From: CAYPZU01 sp964415395
Lineage (GTDB): Bacteria > Chlamydiota > Chlamydiia > Chlamydiales > SM23-39
Length of the DNA: 13,676 nt
Reading direction: 5' to 3'
Assembly: GCA_964415395.1 (NCBI GenBank)
Contig: CAYPZU010000059.1
Location: forward strand, 1-13,676
Part shown: positions 1 to 6,828 of the stretch, piece by piece
Layout: each line of letters begins with the position of its first letter
Position numbering within the stretch: the stretch's first letter is position 1
Position numbers and translations under genes: made by a program
Notes under the pieces: model-generated
The model's input: only the letters and a program-made list of their open reading frames with translations
Databases searched by the model: none
Told to the model about the DNA's origin: nothing

Positions 1-198
1 CTCGACGTGGCCCGTCGAAAAAGCCCGGAGCATGGGGAAGGCGAAAAAGAAGAAATTCCTTGCTGGGGGGAGGGCGAGATTCGAAATCCCCCGGAAAAGC
101 TGATCTGCGTGGTCGAGGTCGAATCGGAAACGGGGTCTGGGAGCTGCAATGGCCATAAAGGAGTTTTTTTCGTGGTTCCGTATGGCGTGATAGCTTAA
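1..198. other. Unresolved gene edge at the left end
   Basis: GC-rich sequence that looks coding, but strand and frame cannot be settled. On the plus strand, frame 1 is open from base 1 to a TAA at 196-198 with a strong excess of G at codon position 1 (31 of 65 codons). Frame 2 ends at a TGA at 101-103 with a lysine/arginine-rich tail, as many proteins end. On the minus strand a reading frame from an ATG at 156 runs off the left edge with C-rich third positions, but it lacks a ribosome binding site. Most likely the 3' end of a plus-strand gene cut by the window; product unknown. Confidence 0.25.
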
Positions 199-204
199 TA
201 TTTT

Positions 205-299
205 AGGCCGAACATTGCACGCGTTTTGTTATAGTTTATTTTAATCTCAATATTTATTGCTGGTTAATTTAAAATATACGCAGGTGGTTAAGGGTATTT
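205..299 (+). promoter_or_regulatory. AT-rich leader and probable promoter of the 650-residue protein gene
   Basis: The base composition falls sharply to AT-rich after about 198. Two -10-like hexamers are visible, TATAGT at 230-235 and TAAAAT at 270-275, each 5 of 6 to the sigma-70 consensus. Neither has a convincing -35 at 16-18 bases, so the active one cannot be chosen. A ribosome binding site AAGGG at 290-294 lies five bases before the ATG at 300. Confidence 0.35.
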
Positions 300-2252
300 A
301 TGGCATTGGAATTAAGAATTGCAGCTCCGTTAGTCCAAGAACCTCTCCGGTTTGCTCCTGTGGTGCAAATTGCGCGAAGGGAGAAGAACGTATTCCAGCG
401 GATCATTGAGTGGATCGGCTCGATTTTTGCGGCAGGTCCTGGCCGCCAGGCGACCCGCGCCATGCATTCCCTTTTTCAGAAACGGATTGAAATTGCCAAA
501 GAGAAGAACGATCCAGCCGCGCAGAAAGCGATCGTGCTGATGCAAAGATTCCTCACGGGTAAGAAAACGGGGGGGCTAGAGCCGAGCATGTTCGAGCAAT
601 GCGGCATCCCTTCAAAAGGGATGATGGATCCGGTCTATCTCGATCTGGCTCTCTTGCGCGATCCGGAAGCTTACGCTGCCGATGAGGCGCGCCGTCTGAA
701 TCAGTTCCGCGTCCAGCTGCTCCATGTAGCGACGCAGCAGATCCGGAGAAAAGCGCCGCAGCTTGAGGCGAGATGCGAAGAAGTCATGGAAAGAGCCCAT
801 CTGATGACCGCAGAAGAGGTCGACGCCTGGATCGCCGAATGCAGTTTCCACCGGCAGCTCGCCCACTCAAAACCTTTAGCTCTTTTGGAAGAGATCTCCA
901 GCCTGATGAAGATGGATGGCGCCGCCCTTTACGAAGAGCTGGTTTCCCACTATCTGGGAGCCTTGCAGATACACGAAAGAGTGATGCTGAAATCTCTGCC
1001 TCGCAATGGACTGTCGAGAGGAGAGGTCCGCGCGCTGGAAATTCTGACCCAGAAACTCGGCCACCTCGCAAACGGGCGCGCCGTTCTCCTCGATCCGACG
1101 GAAGAAAAGCGATTGAAACGATTCCTCGAACAGGCCGCAGGGAACCGCGATCTGAACAACCGGCTGATCCGCTACGCGGACGCCCAGCACCTGACGATCT
1201 CGAAGCAGGCTTTGGAGCTGGCGCTCGATATTACGTACAAAATGTCTGAAGGAGCCGTGTATCATGGAGTGATGCGGAAAGTGGGCGTTCTCGAAGGGCG
1301 TCTTGCGGCAGGCGAGCCGACTGCGGCTGTCGAAAGGCTGAGCCTCAAAGAGGTCAAAAAAGTGGAAAGCCTTGCAAGGCTCTATGAAAAATTCGCCCAG
1401 CTGGAGCTGATTGGCGCGCCGATGAGAGGCGGCCTGGTCGATCTGGCGGCGCGCGCCGACCGGTTCGTCCGGCACGTTTTGGAAAATGCCGAACGGGAAA
1501 GGCCTACGAAAAGCGGCTCCGCGATGTTCTATGATTATAAAAACTCGGCCCCTTATCTCAACTGGCCTGGAGGCCCCATCCGGCATGTCATCTATAAGTA
1601 TATGATGCCGTGGCCGCTTGTCCATGCCTCGCTCGCCATCCGCCACGAAGGGCAGAATTGGGTTTCCCATATGTACCACGGCCATCACGCTTTCATGCGC
1701 CGTTCGATTGGCGATTACGCCTTCAAGACGTTCGAACTCGATTTCACCAAGGTGATTTCAGACCAGGGCCAGAGAATCCTGAGAGAGAGGATCGGGGAAG
1801 GCTGGGAGAGGGAAGTCGAGAGGGTCTACGAAGAGATCTCCCATGAGATCCACACCAATAAAGAGCTTTTAGGCCAGTTCCACAACCCCCCGATCCGGCA
1901 AATTTTGGCCGCGGTGAGCATTGGGTATGGGTTGTTCGACAACCACGCGATGGAGCACCGGCCTCTCAGCAAACATCAGATCTGCTCCTCGTTCGTCCTC
2001 AATACAGGTCTTGCCGCAATGGCGCGCGTCGAAGAGCGTCTGAAAGAGCGGTGCAACCAGTTCAACGGCGGCTTGGATCCGCTGCCGGCCGACTTCCGGT
2101 TCATGGCTCTTCCGATCCGCAGACACAGGCTGCTTGATTTCGTCCTGCCGCATCAGCTGGCCAGACGCTCCCTTCCTTTAACGCGCGAAGTGGACGCTCC
2201 GCCGATGATCCGCTATGTGATGAATTTCCACGAATTCGAAATGCGGGCTTAA
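300..2252 (+). CDS. 650-residue protein with a candidate permuted NlpC/P60 (YiiX/LRAT-like) cysteine-hydrolase domain
   Basis: I do not recognise this as a named gene. Residues 1 to about 420 look helical and charged with no signal peptide. Residues about 425-600 carry VHASLAI (His442), then a His-rich stretch HMYHGHH (457-463), and about 120 residues after His442 the segment HQICSSFVL with Cys562. In permuted papain-like families (YiiX, LRAT) the catalytic His sits on a strand of the H-x-x-I type, and a C-S/E-x-V helix carrying the nucleophile follows about 100 residues later. The order and spacing fit, so a cysteine hydrolase or acyltransferase is inferred. The third catalytic residue is not identified. 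The ATG at 300 has a good ribosome binding site, and the gene stands alone between an AT-rich leader and the 2275-2318 hairpin. No transmembrane segments are obvious. Could be a secreted effector; unproven. Confidence 0.85.
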   Translation: MALELRIAAPLVQEPLRFAPVVQIARREKNVFQRIIEWIGSIFAAGPGRQATRAMHSLFQKRIEIAKEKNDPAAQKAIVLMQRFLTGKKTGGLEPSMFEQCGIPSKGMMDPVYLDLALLRDPEAYAADEARRLNQFRVQLLHVATQQIRRKAPQLEARCEEVMERAHLMTAEEVDAWIAECSFHRQLAHSKPLALLEEISSLMKMDGAALYEELVSHYLGALQIHERVMLKSLPRNGLSRGEVRALEILTQKLGHLANGRAVLLDPTEEKRLKRFLEQAAGNRDLNNRLIRYADAQHLTISKQALELALDITYKMSEGAVYHGVMRKVGVLEGRLAAGEPTAAVERLSLKEVKKVESLARLYEKFAQLELIGAPMRGGLVDLAARADRFVRHVLENAERERPTKSGSAMFYDYKNSAPYLNWPGGPIRHVIYKYMMPWPLVHASLAIRHEGQNWVSHMYHGHHAFMRRSIGDYAFKTFELDFTKVISDQGQRILRERIGEGWEREVERVYEEISHEIHTNKELLGQFHNPPIRQILAAVSIGYGLFDNHAMEHRPLSKHQICSSFVLNTGLAAMARVEERLKERCNQFNGGLDPLPADFRFMALPIRRHRLLDFVLPHQLARRSLPLTREVDAPPMIRYVMNFHEFEMRA

Positions 2253-2274
2253 ACTCCTTCGAAGAAAATTCCCC

Positions 2275-2318
2275 CTCCTGATAAAGTTTTTTCTGGGTAC
2301 GAAAAAACTTTTCAGGAG
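2275..2318 (+). promoter_or_regulatory. Long hairpin covering the ribosome binding site of the DUF1761 gene
   Basis: CTCCTGA (2275-2281) pairs perfectly with TCAGGAG (2312-2318), and the 11 bases 2283-2293 pair perfectly with 2301-2311. That gives 18 base pairs with a single bulged T (2282) and a 7-base loop (2294-2300). The right arm contains CAGGAG, the Shine-Dalgarno of the start at 2324. The arm is not followed by a T run, so it is a poor intrinsic terminator. The expected effect is reduced translation unless the hairpin opens. This could be heat, a ligand, a protein or transcription-coupled control; which one is not visible. Confidence 0.7.
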
Positions 2319-2323
2319 TGTCT

Positions 2324-2722
2324 ATGCAGGAATCGATGCAGATCGATTGGCTCGTGATTTTCATCGCAGCCGTTTTAAACATGCTGATTGGATTCGTTTG
2401 GTATTCCAAATGGCTTTTCCTCAACGAGTGGTCTAAGCTCTCGAAGGCGAGCATGGATAAAAAGGAGATGAAGAAGTCGCTCCTTTTCGGCTTCATCAAC
2501 TCTCTCGTCATCGCGTTCTTCCTTTATTACTTTGAGTATTACCTGAATGTCGCCACCGTTTCCGACGGGATTTTCGTCGGCTTCATCGCGTGGCTCGGAT
2601 TTGCGGCCACAACCCAAATCGGCGGCGTGATCTGGGCGAAAATGCCCTTCAAGCTCTTTTTGATTGATTCCGGATGCAAACTCCTCTCCTTCGTCGTTAT
2701 GGGCGGAGTGATCGGCGCTTAA
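2324..2722 (+). CDS. DUF1761 family small membrane protein
   Basis: A 132-residue, four-helix membrane protein (helices about 9-27, 53-72, 82-100 and 112-131). Features typical of DUF1761 are the first helix ending in WYSKW (26-30), a GFIAWLGF segment (86-93) with ATTQIGGVIW following, and a last segment in which PFKLFLID leads into a Gly-rich hydrophobic end. The molecular function of the family is unknown. The ATG at 2324 is preferred over the in-frame GTG at 2318, because CAGGAG at 2313-2318 is then five bases from the start and the GTG would lie inside it. That ribosome binding site is the right arm of a strong hairpin, so expression is probably controlled at translation. A strong terminator follows eight bases after the stop. 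Confidence 0.9.
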   Translation: MQESMQIDWLVIFIAAVLNMLIGFVWYSKWLFLNEWSKLSKASMDKKEMKKSLLFGFINSLVIAFFLYYFEYYLNVATVSDGIFVGFIAWLGFAATTQIGGVIWAKMPFKLFLIDSGCKLLSFVVMGGVIGA

Positions 2723-2728
2723 AGAATC

Positions 2729-2765
2729 GAAAAAACCCAAGGAAAATAATCCTTGGGTTTTTTTC
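2729..2765 (+). terminator. Rho-independent terminator after the DUF1761 gene
   Basis: A perfect stem AAAAACCCAAGGA (2731-2743) / TCCTTGGGTTTTT (2750-2762) with the loop AAATAA, followed by a T run. The A run on the left arm means it could also work on the other strand, but no minus-strand gene ends here. Confidence 0.92.
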
Positions 2766-2769
2766 TGAG

Positions 2770-2798
2770 TTGACAGACATTCTTTCCCCATTTACATA
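2770..2798 (+). promoter_or_regulatory. Probable sigma-70-type promoter of the glycosyltransferase gene
   Basis: A consensus -35 TTGACA (2770-2775), a 17-base spacer and TACATA (2793-2798) as a weak -10. It sits directly after the upstream terminator and 31 bases before the ATG at 2830. The -35 is perfect but the -10 matches only 3 of 6. The ribosome binding site is GAGAGGA at 2821-2827. Confidence 0.5.
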
Positions 2799-2829
2799 GA
2801 AAATTAGAGAAACACCCCCAGAGAGGAAT

Positions 2830-4203
2830 ATGTCTTTTTCAGATGCCAGCCCCTCGAAACCGAAGAAACTCCTGATCATCACTTCGTCGGGCGGCGGAGG
2901 TCTTCTCCAGGCGGCGAATGCGAAAGAGCAGCAGGCGCGGCTCGAGGATCCAGAGAAGTTGATTGTCCGGAGAGACGTTCTCAAAGACTGGGCCTGGTTC
3001 GGCAAACACCAGCTCAATCTCTGGAACAGCGCCCAGCTCAAGGGGAATGTCGGCTTTCAGTCTTTTTGCGTTTGGGGGCAGCTCCTCTTCGACCGGTTTT
3101 TCTGGCCCAATATCTTTTTCGCGGCGCTGAGAACTTTTTTCAAGGAAGAGATCGATGAGATCATCGACACCCAGAATCTCGGAACCTCGGCGATCCTCAC
3201 GGCGCTCAGAATCTATAACAGAAGAAGGAAGAAGCAGGTCACGCTGAAAAAAGTCGTGGTCGATCTTCCCACCAAGAAAGCGACCCACTTTTTCTGGCCG
3301 ATCAAGAGGCTGAACCGAAAAAATAAAAAACTCCTCAAACTGACGACGATCGCGCCTCTTTTAGAGCCGGGGCAAAGCCTCGAAGATTTCTGGCAGAAGA
3401 ATTGCCGCCTCTCCAACGAGGACATCCATTACGAAGACGTCAACGTCCGGCAAGCTTTCCGCAAATTCCAGGGCAGGGAAAAATCGGCCGAGCCGGTTCC
3501 GATCCGCTTCAAGGCGAAGAGCGCTGAAGAGCTGAAGCTTTTGAAAAAAACCTATGAGAAAGGTTCGATCCGCGCCAAAATATCAGGGCAGGAAGTGGAA
3601 TTTCTGGTTGCGCCTGAGGATAAGGTGATCACTGTCCTTCTCGGATCCCAGCCCGCCAATGAAGCCACGTTCAACTACATGAAGCGGATCGTCCAGACGG
3701 CCAAAGAGAAAGATTTGAGAGGCATCAGGACCCATCTTTTCGTCTTCTGCTCCAACCATGAGCCTGGCGAGGAAAGCCTCTTCAGAAAGGTTTGCGATAC
3801 GGTGGCCCGCATGAAGGACTATCCGAAAAAGCTCACTGTCATTCCGTTCACTTTCCAGAATGACGAAACGATCGCTCCGCTTTTTTACAGCAGCCAGATC
3901 ACGATCACCCGTTCAGGGGGGCAGACCGCGATGGAGCTGATGTGCGTGAATAACGGGGAGATCTGGATCCACTCCGAAACGAGAAAAGCTCCCGACCAGC
4001 GGAAAGTTCCTTCCCTCGAAGAACTGCTTAAGGGGATTCCCGGATGGGAAGCGGCCAATGCGCTCTATTTGCAAAAAGTGCGGGGCGCGAAAATCATCAC
4101 TCCCGAAATCGTCGGGCCGGCGGTCCGCTCTTTTATCCGCTCAAATGTTCAACCAGCCGGGTCCAGTCGCCCCGCTGCTTCCCCGCCTCAGCCAACTGCA
4201 TAA
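2830..4203 (+). CDS. GT28/MurG-like (GT-B fold) glycosyltransferase
   Basis: A 457-residue protein with two recognisable halves. The N-terminal half opens with a strand followed by TSSGGGG (residues 18-24), the glycine-rich acceptor-side loop seen in MurG and MGDG-synthase-type enzymes. In the C-terminal half a strand VITVLLGSQ (about 268-276) begins the second Rossmann domain, and ITRSGGQTAMEL (359-370) aligns with the MurG donor-binding segment of the form RSGA-x-T-x-x-E, with Glu369 in the place of the conserved Glu. Sugar transfer from a nucleotide sugar, probably to a lipid or membrane-proximal acceptor, follows from the family; the actual donor and acceptor are unknown. No signal peptide or clear transmembrane helix, so cytosolic or peripheral. 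The last 24 residues or so are Pro/Ser/Ala-rich and overlap the opposite gene. It has its own promoter and a good ribosome binding site. Confidence 0.85.
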   Translation: MSFSDASPSKPKKLLIITSSGGGGLLQAANAKEQQARLEDPEKLIVRRDVLKDWAWFGKHQLNLWNSAQLKGNVGFQSFCVWGQLLFDRFFWPNIFFAALRTFFKEEIDEIIDTQNLGTSAILTALRIYNRRRKKQVTLKKVVVDLPTKKATHFFWPIKRLNRKNKKLLKLTTIAPLLEPGQSLEDFWQKNCRLSNEDIHYEDVNVRQAFRKFQGREKSAEPVPIRFKAKSAEELKLLKKTYEKGSIRAKISGQEVEFLVAPEDKVITVLLGSQPANEATFNYMKRIVQTAKEKDLRGIRTHLFVFCSNHEPGEESLFRKVCDTVARMKDYPKKLTVIPFTFQNDETIAPLFYSSQITITRSGGQTAMELMCVNNGEIWIHSETRKAPDQRKVPSLEELLKGIPGWEAANALYLQKVRGAKIITPEIVGPAVRSFIRSNVQPAGSSRPAASPPQPTA

Positions 4204-4831
4204 CCACATCGGGGCGGGCGCCGACTGACCTTGCGAACCCGTCTATGCAGGGATCGACGTTTCCGCGCGCGTCCTCGCGCCGCATTCCTTCATTCACCCC
4301 GCTGATAAATCCATTTCTGGCGATCGGGTCTTTGAGGATTTTGTCTTTAACCAGTTTCTTTAAAGCGGGCGTGCTTAGGGCGGTCCATAGAAAACGGAAC
4401 GGGTGGACGTGGCTGATCTTCGGTTTAATCCCCATGAGCTGAAGAGCGACAATCGGGTTCAGATAGCCCTTGTCCGCAAGTCTTTTGACCACGGTCGTGA
4501 TTTTTGCCTGTTCGTCGGCCGTGCAGGGGAGTTCGGCAAAAAGATCGCGGGCGGGGGCTGCAGGTTCCGGCGCAGCTGCAGCCGGCGCAGGGGGAGCAGC
4601 CTCGGGCAGCGGAATGGCCACAAGGACGGGGCCCTGGCTGTTTTGGTTCGATACGCTTGACACGGGAACCCTCCGTTTTTTAAGAGCTCCGCTTAATTGC
4701 GAAGCCGCAACATAGGCGCCGAATACGCAAAGCTCGACCCTTCCGATGATTTCCCAAAGAGGCCGCCCTTCCTCATTCGCGTCCCGATCGCAATCGAACC
4801 AGGGAGAGGTGCATGCGGGTTCGATTTCCAT
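4133..4831 (-). CDS. HVHP-motif family protein with Ala/Pro linker (paralog of the upstream gene)
   Basis: A 232-residue protein of unknown function. Residues 1-70 are not shared with the neighbour and include a mildly hydrophobic stretch at about 33-50. Residues 75-95 are an Ala/Pro linker. Residues about 97-232 match the preceding gene: LPCTADEQA (101-109), then HVHPFRFL (141-148), and an ending GDWTRLVEHL (221-230). The ATG at 4831 is fixed by a one-base TAATG overlap with the stop of the upstream paralog, which implies translational coupling; the frame stays open farther upstream inside that paralog, but this is a shadow. The 3' end overlaps the convergent glycosyltransferase gene by 71 bases. 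No signal peptide is obvious, unlike the paralog. Confidence 0.85.
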   Translation of the reverse strand: MEIEPACTSPWFDCDRDANEEGRPLWEIIGRVELCVFGAYVAASQLSGALKKRRVPVSSVSNQNSQGPVLVAIPLPEAAPPAPAAAAPEPAAPARDLFAELPCTADEQAKITTVVKRLADKGYLNPIVALQLMGIKPKISHVHPFRFLWTALSTPALKKLVKDKILKDPIARNGFISGVNEGMRREDARGNVDPCIDGFARSVGARPDVVMQLAEAGKQRGDWTRLVEHLSG

Positions 4832-5358
4832 TAGGATTGGATCAAAAAGCGAACCATGTTTTCCCAGTCCATCGCTTCGAAATAGGGGCGGAGGTTCTCT
4901 GCCGGGACATTCACTTCGGCGGAAAATTCCTGGAGCATGCCGATCAGCTTGCCTCTTTCCGCTTCTTTTTGGAGGCTGGGTCCAAGGCCGTCCATCAATC
5001 CTGAGCGCTTGAAGTAGTCGTTGAAGATATCGAACATGCACATTTTCAGGCGGGGGTTGGAGAAGATGGTCGAGAGGAATTTGAGCGGATGGACGTGGTT
5101 GATCTGGGCGCCGACCTGCTTTAAGTGGCTTTGCTTCAGGAGGAGGCCCAGCTTGCTGTTTTCCGCCATCGTCGTGATGATTTCGTAGATATTCGCTTTA
5201 TCCTGCTCGGTGCAGACGAGGTCTTTATACCCCGGTTCCGTTTTGGTGTCTTTGGGAGGAAATTTAATAATCGAGGCGGACGCCTGCAGCGGCATCGCAA
5301 AGACAAAACAGCTCAATAAGCAGACAACGCTCTTCCTGAGCGCATTCCGATAGTGCAT
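4831..5358 (-). CDS. Secreted HVHP-motif family protein
   Basis: A 175-residue protein with a signal peptide: basic start, hydrophobic core at about 11-22 and an A-S-A cleavage-type site near 26-28. A lipobox reading of LLSC (14-17) is less likely because the hydrophobic core continues past the Cys. The mature part has VCTEQDKA (48-55), HVHPLKFL (88-95) and a C-terminal DWENMVRFLI (164-173), all echoed in the next gene. The even spacing of hydrophobic residues suggests an all-helical domain of about 125 residues. Function unknown; the architecture reads as a periplasmic or exported helical protein. The ribosome binding site GGAGGG lies just before the ATG. Second gene of a probable three-gene operon, 58 bases after the Inc-like gene. 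Confidence 0.88.
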   Translation of the reverse strand: MHYRNALRKSVVCLLSCFVFAMPLQASASIIKFPPKDTKTEPGYKDLVCTEQDKANIYEIITTMAENSKLGLLLKQSHLKQVGAQINHVHPLKFLSTIFSNPRLKMCMFDIFNDYFKRSGLMDGLGPSLQKEAERGKLIGMLQEFSAEVNVPAENLRPYFEAMDWENMVRFLIQS

Positions 5359-5416
5359 GGGCCCTCCAAAACAGGATCTTTTTGCCCATATCTATATCTA
5401 AATGAAATATTTATTT
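5359..5416 (-). promoter_or_regulatory. AT-rich gap with dyad upstream of the HVHP pair
   Basis: A 58-base AT-rich gap between two minus-strand genes. It holds overlapping -10-like hexamers in a TATAGAT context (around 5391-5400). An imperfect palindrome GAAATA-TT-TATTTC (5404-5417) straddles the stop of the upstream gene. Either an internal promoter with a possible operator, or only an operon spacer. Confidence 0.3.
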
Positions 5417-5863
5417 CTAATAAATTCTTGCTGCCAGGCGGTCGAGATTTTGGGCCTGATCGAGGCGGGTGCAGACGGTTTTCCTGAAGAGATGGACGAT
5501 CGCCTGGGTGAGTTTAAATCCTCCGTAGCCGCCGGCGCAGAGGCCGCCAGCCATCAGGGGGTAGAGGAGGGAATCGGGAGCGATCACAAGGACGCCTGAA
5601 CTGATCAAAAATCCGAGGATGATCAAAGCCGGCAGAGCGGCGGCGATCGCAAGCGACACAAGGATGGCGGTCGAAACCGCTTTCGCCCGAGCCGATTTCG
5701 CCTCTCCGCGGGCTTCCTCGGCGATCTGCGTCCGTTCATCGGCCGAAAGCTCGTCGATCCTTGTTTTTCCCAAAGAGGAGAGCCGGCCGTCCAACCAGTG
5801 GTTGGCCTGAAAAGAAATTTCTGGAAATTGGGGCCCTTTTTCCCCGTTGGATACGGCTGCCAT
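5417..5863 (-). CDS. Small two-lobed hydrophobic membrane protein, Inc-like
   Basis: A 148-residue protein. Residues 1-61 are hydrophilic and charged. Residues about 63-122 form two closely spaced hydrophobic segments separated by a short PDS turn (96-98), the second one Gly-rich. The remainder is a short basic tail. Chlamydial inclusion-membrane (Inc) proteins are defined by such a bilobed hydrophobic domain rather than by sequence, lack a signal peptide and are exported by type III secretion. The match is therefore architectural only. An ordinary inner-membrane protein is the alternative. It starts the minus-strand run that continues into the HVHP pair and is divergent from the kinase-like operon. 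Confidence 0.8.
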   Translation of the reverse strand: MAAVSNGEKGPQFPEISFQANHWLDGRLSSLGKTRIDELSADERTQIAEEARGEAKSARAKAVSTAILVSLAIAAALPALIILGFLISSGVLVIAPDSLLYPLMAGGLCAGGYGGFKLTQAIVHLFRKTVCTRLDQAQNLDRLAARIY

Positions 5864-5955
5864 GCTCTCTCATTTTACTCACTAAGCACATTAAATTGCA
5901 CCCTTGTCTTAAAGGAATTGGATCGGATATCTTATGGAGTTTTTAGGGCGTTCCG
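5864..5955. promoter_or_regulatory. Divergent intergenic region with candidate promoters
   Basis: 92 bases between divergent genes. Toward the right, TTGTCT (5904-5909), an 18-base spacer and TATCTT (5928-5933), each 4 of 6 to consensus, lie 22 bases before the ATG at 5956. Toward the left, TTTAAT (5895-5890 on the minus strand) is a -10-like hexamer without a clear -35. The ribosome binding site of the right-hand gene is weak (AGGGC at 5945-5949). Confidence 0.35.
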
Positions 5956-6828
5956 ATGAAGAAAATATTTGCTTTGCTCATCCTTTTTTTCCTGGTCGCG
6001 TCTATCGGGAAAGGGTGGCATTGGGCCAAGGACGGGTTCAATATTCTCCGGGTCCATCCGGCGCTTGCGCCTCAGGACGAATCGGAGCCCGCTGCCGCCA
6101 TTGCGGCTGTTTTGGATCAGCCCTTTACTTATCTTGGAAGGGGCCATCAGTGCTATGCTTTCGAAAGCGCAGATGGACGGGTTGTCCTCAAGCTGCCCCG
6201 GCTCGACCGGTACGAACTTCCTTTCTGGCTGAGCAGCTGCCCGCTGCCGTTTTTCGAGGAGTACAAAAAGTCCCTCTGGTCCGACATCTCCCACCGGAAA
6301 GATTTTATTCTCCGCAGCTTTCAGATCGCTCTCGAAGAGCTGCAGGAGGAAACAGGCGTCCTCTATCTTCACCTCCATCAGACCCGCTGCTTCAATAAAA
6401 CCGTGCGCCTTTCCGACCGCGTCGGGAGAAGCTATTGCCTCAACCTCGACAAAACTCCGTTTATCCTGCAGGAAAAAAAGCCTCTGATGATGCCCCTTTT
6501 CACCAAAGCGGTCGAGAGCGGCGACAGAAAAAAAGCCGAGGAAATCCTCGACGTATTTTTAGGGGTCATCGCCTCCCGCGCAGAAAAAGGGATTTTCAAC
6601 AAAGATCCCTCGTTCCTCCGCAACTTCGGATTCGATGGAGGGAAAGGGTTCCAGATCGACATCGGAAGTTTTTACCGGAAACCGGGTATGGACGCCAAAG
6701 AATCATTCGTCCCTTCGTTCCGCCAGACGACTGCCCTCGTCGGCCTTTGGCTAGAGGACGTCGATCCTGAAATCTATAGCTGGTACGTAAAGAGGGTCGA
6801 AGAAATGATGAGGGAAAAAGCGGAATGA
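5956..6828 (+). CDS. Membrane-anchored protein-kinase-like protein, copy 1
   Basis: A 290-residue protein, first of three tandem paralogs. Residues 3-17 are a signal anchor after a KK start. A kinase-like layout follows: glycine-rich loop LGRGHQC (60-66), then VVLKL with Lys79 in the place of the beta-3 lysine. A Glu-rich helix LEELQEETG (126-134) could supply the helix-C glutamate. A hinge-like strand FILQEKKPL lies at 169-177, a catalytic-loop-like segment has Asp217 and Asn223, and the metal-binding-type DIG is at 235-237. Phosphotransfer is inferred from this order of motifs; the substrate is unknown. The domain would face the periplasm if the anchor is type II, but the flanking charges do not settle the topology. 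The end overlaps the next start by four bases (ATGA). Confidence 0.88.
   Translation: MKKIFALLILFFLVASIGKGWHWAKDGFNILRVHPALAPQDESEPAAAIAAVLDQPFTYLGRGHQCYAFESADGRVVLKLPRLDRYELPFWLSSCPLPFFEEYKKSLWSDISHRKDFILRSFQIALEELQEETGVLYLHLHQTRCFNKTVRLSDRVGRSYCLNLDKTPFILQEKKPLMMPLFTKAVESGDRKKAEEILDVFLGVIASRAEKGIFNKDPSFLRNFGFDGGKGFQIDIGSFYRKPGMDAKESFVPSFRQTTALVGLWLEDVDPEIYSWYVKRVEEMMREKAE

Noticed and set aside
60..105. tRNA-like T-arm (ATTCGAAAT near G and C runs)
   Set aside because: The bases flanking the loop do not form a 5-bp stem with the right spacing, and no anticodon or acceptor arm can be folded around it.
876..1688. Long minus-strand open frame (270 codons) opposite the 650-residue protein
   Set aside because: Antisense shadow of a well-supported gene; the plus frame has the ribosome binding site, codon bias and domain-like motifs.
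4550..4610. GC-rich repeated GCAG/GCTGC units
   Set aside because: Explained by the Ala/Pro linker codons of the HVHP paralog; no regular period that would mark a DNA repeat array.
4832..5041. Upstream extension of the second HVHP gene to 5041
   Set aside because: It runs entirely inside the first HVHP gene; the TAATG junction gives a coupled start at 4831 and the extension has no similarity to the family.
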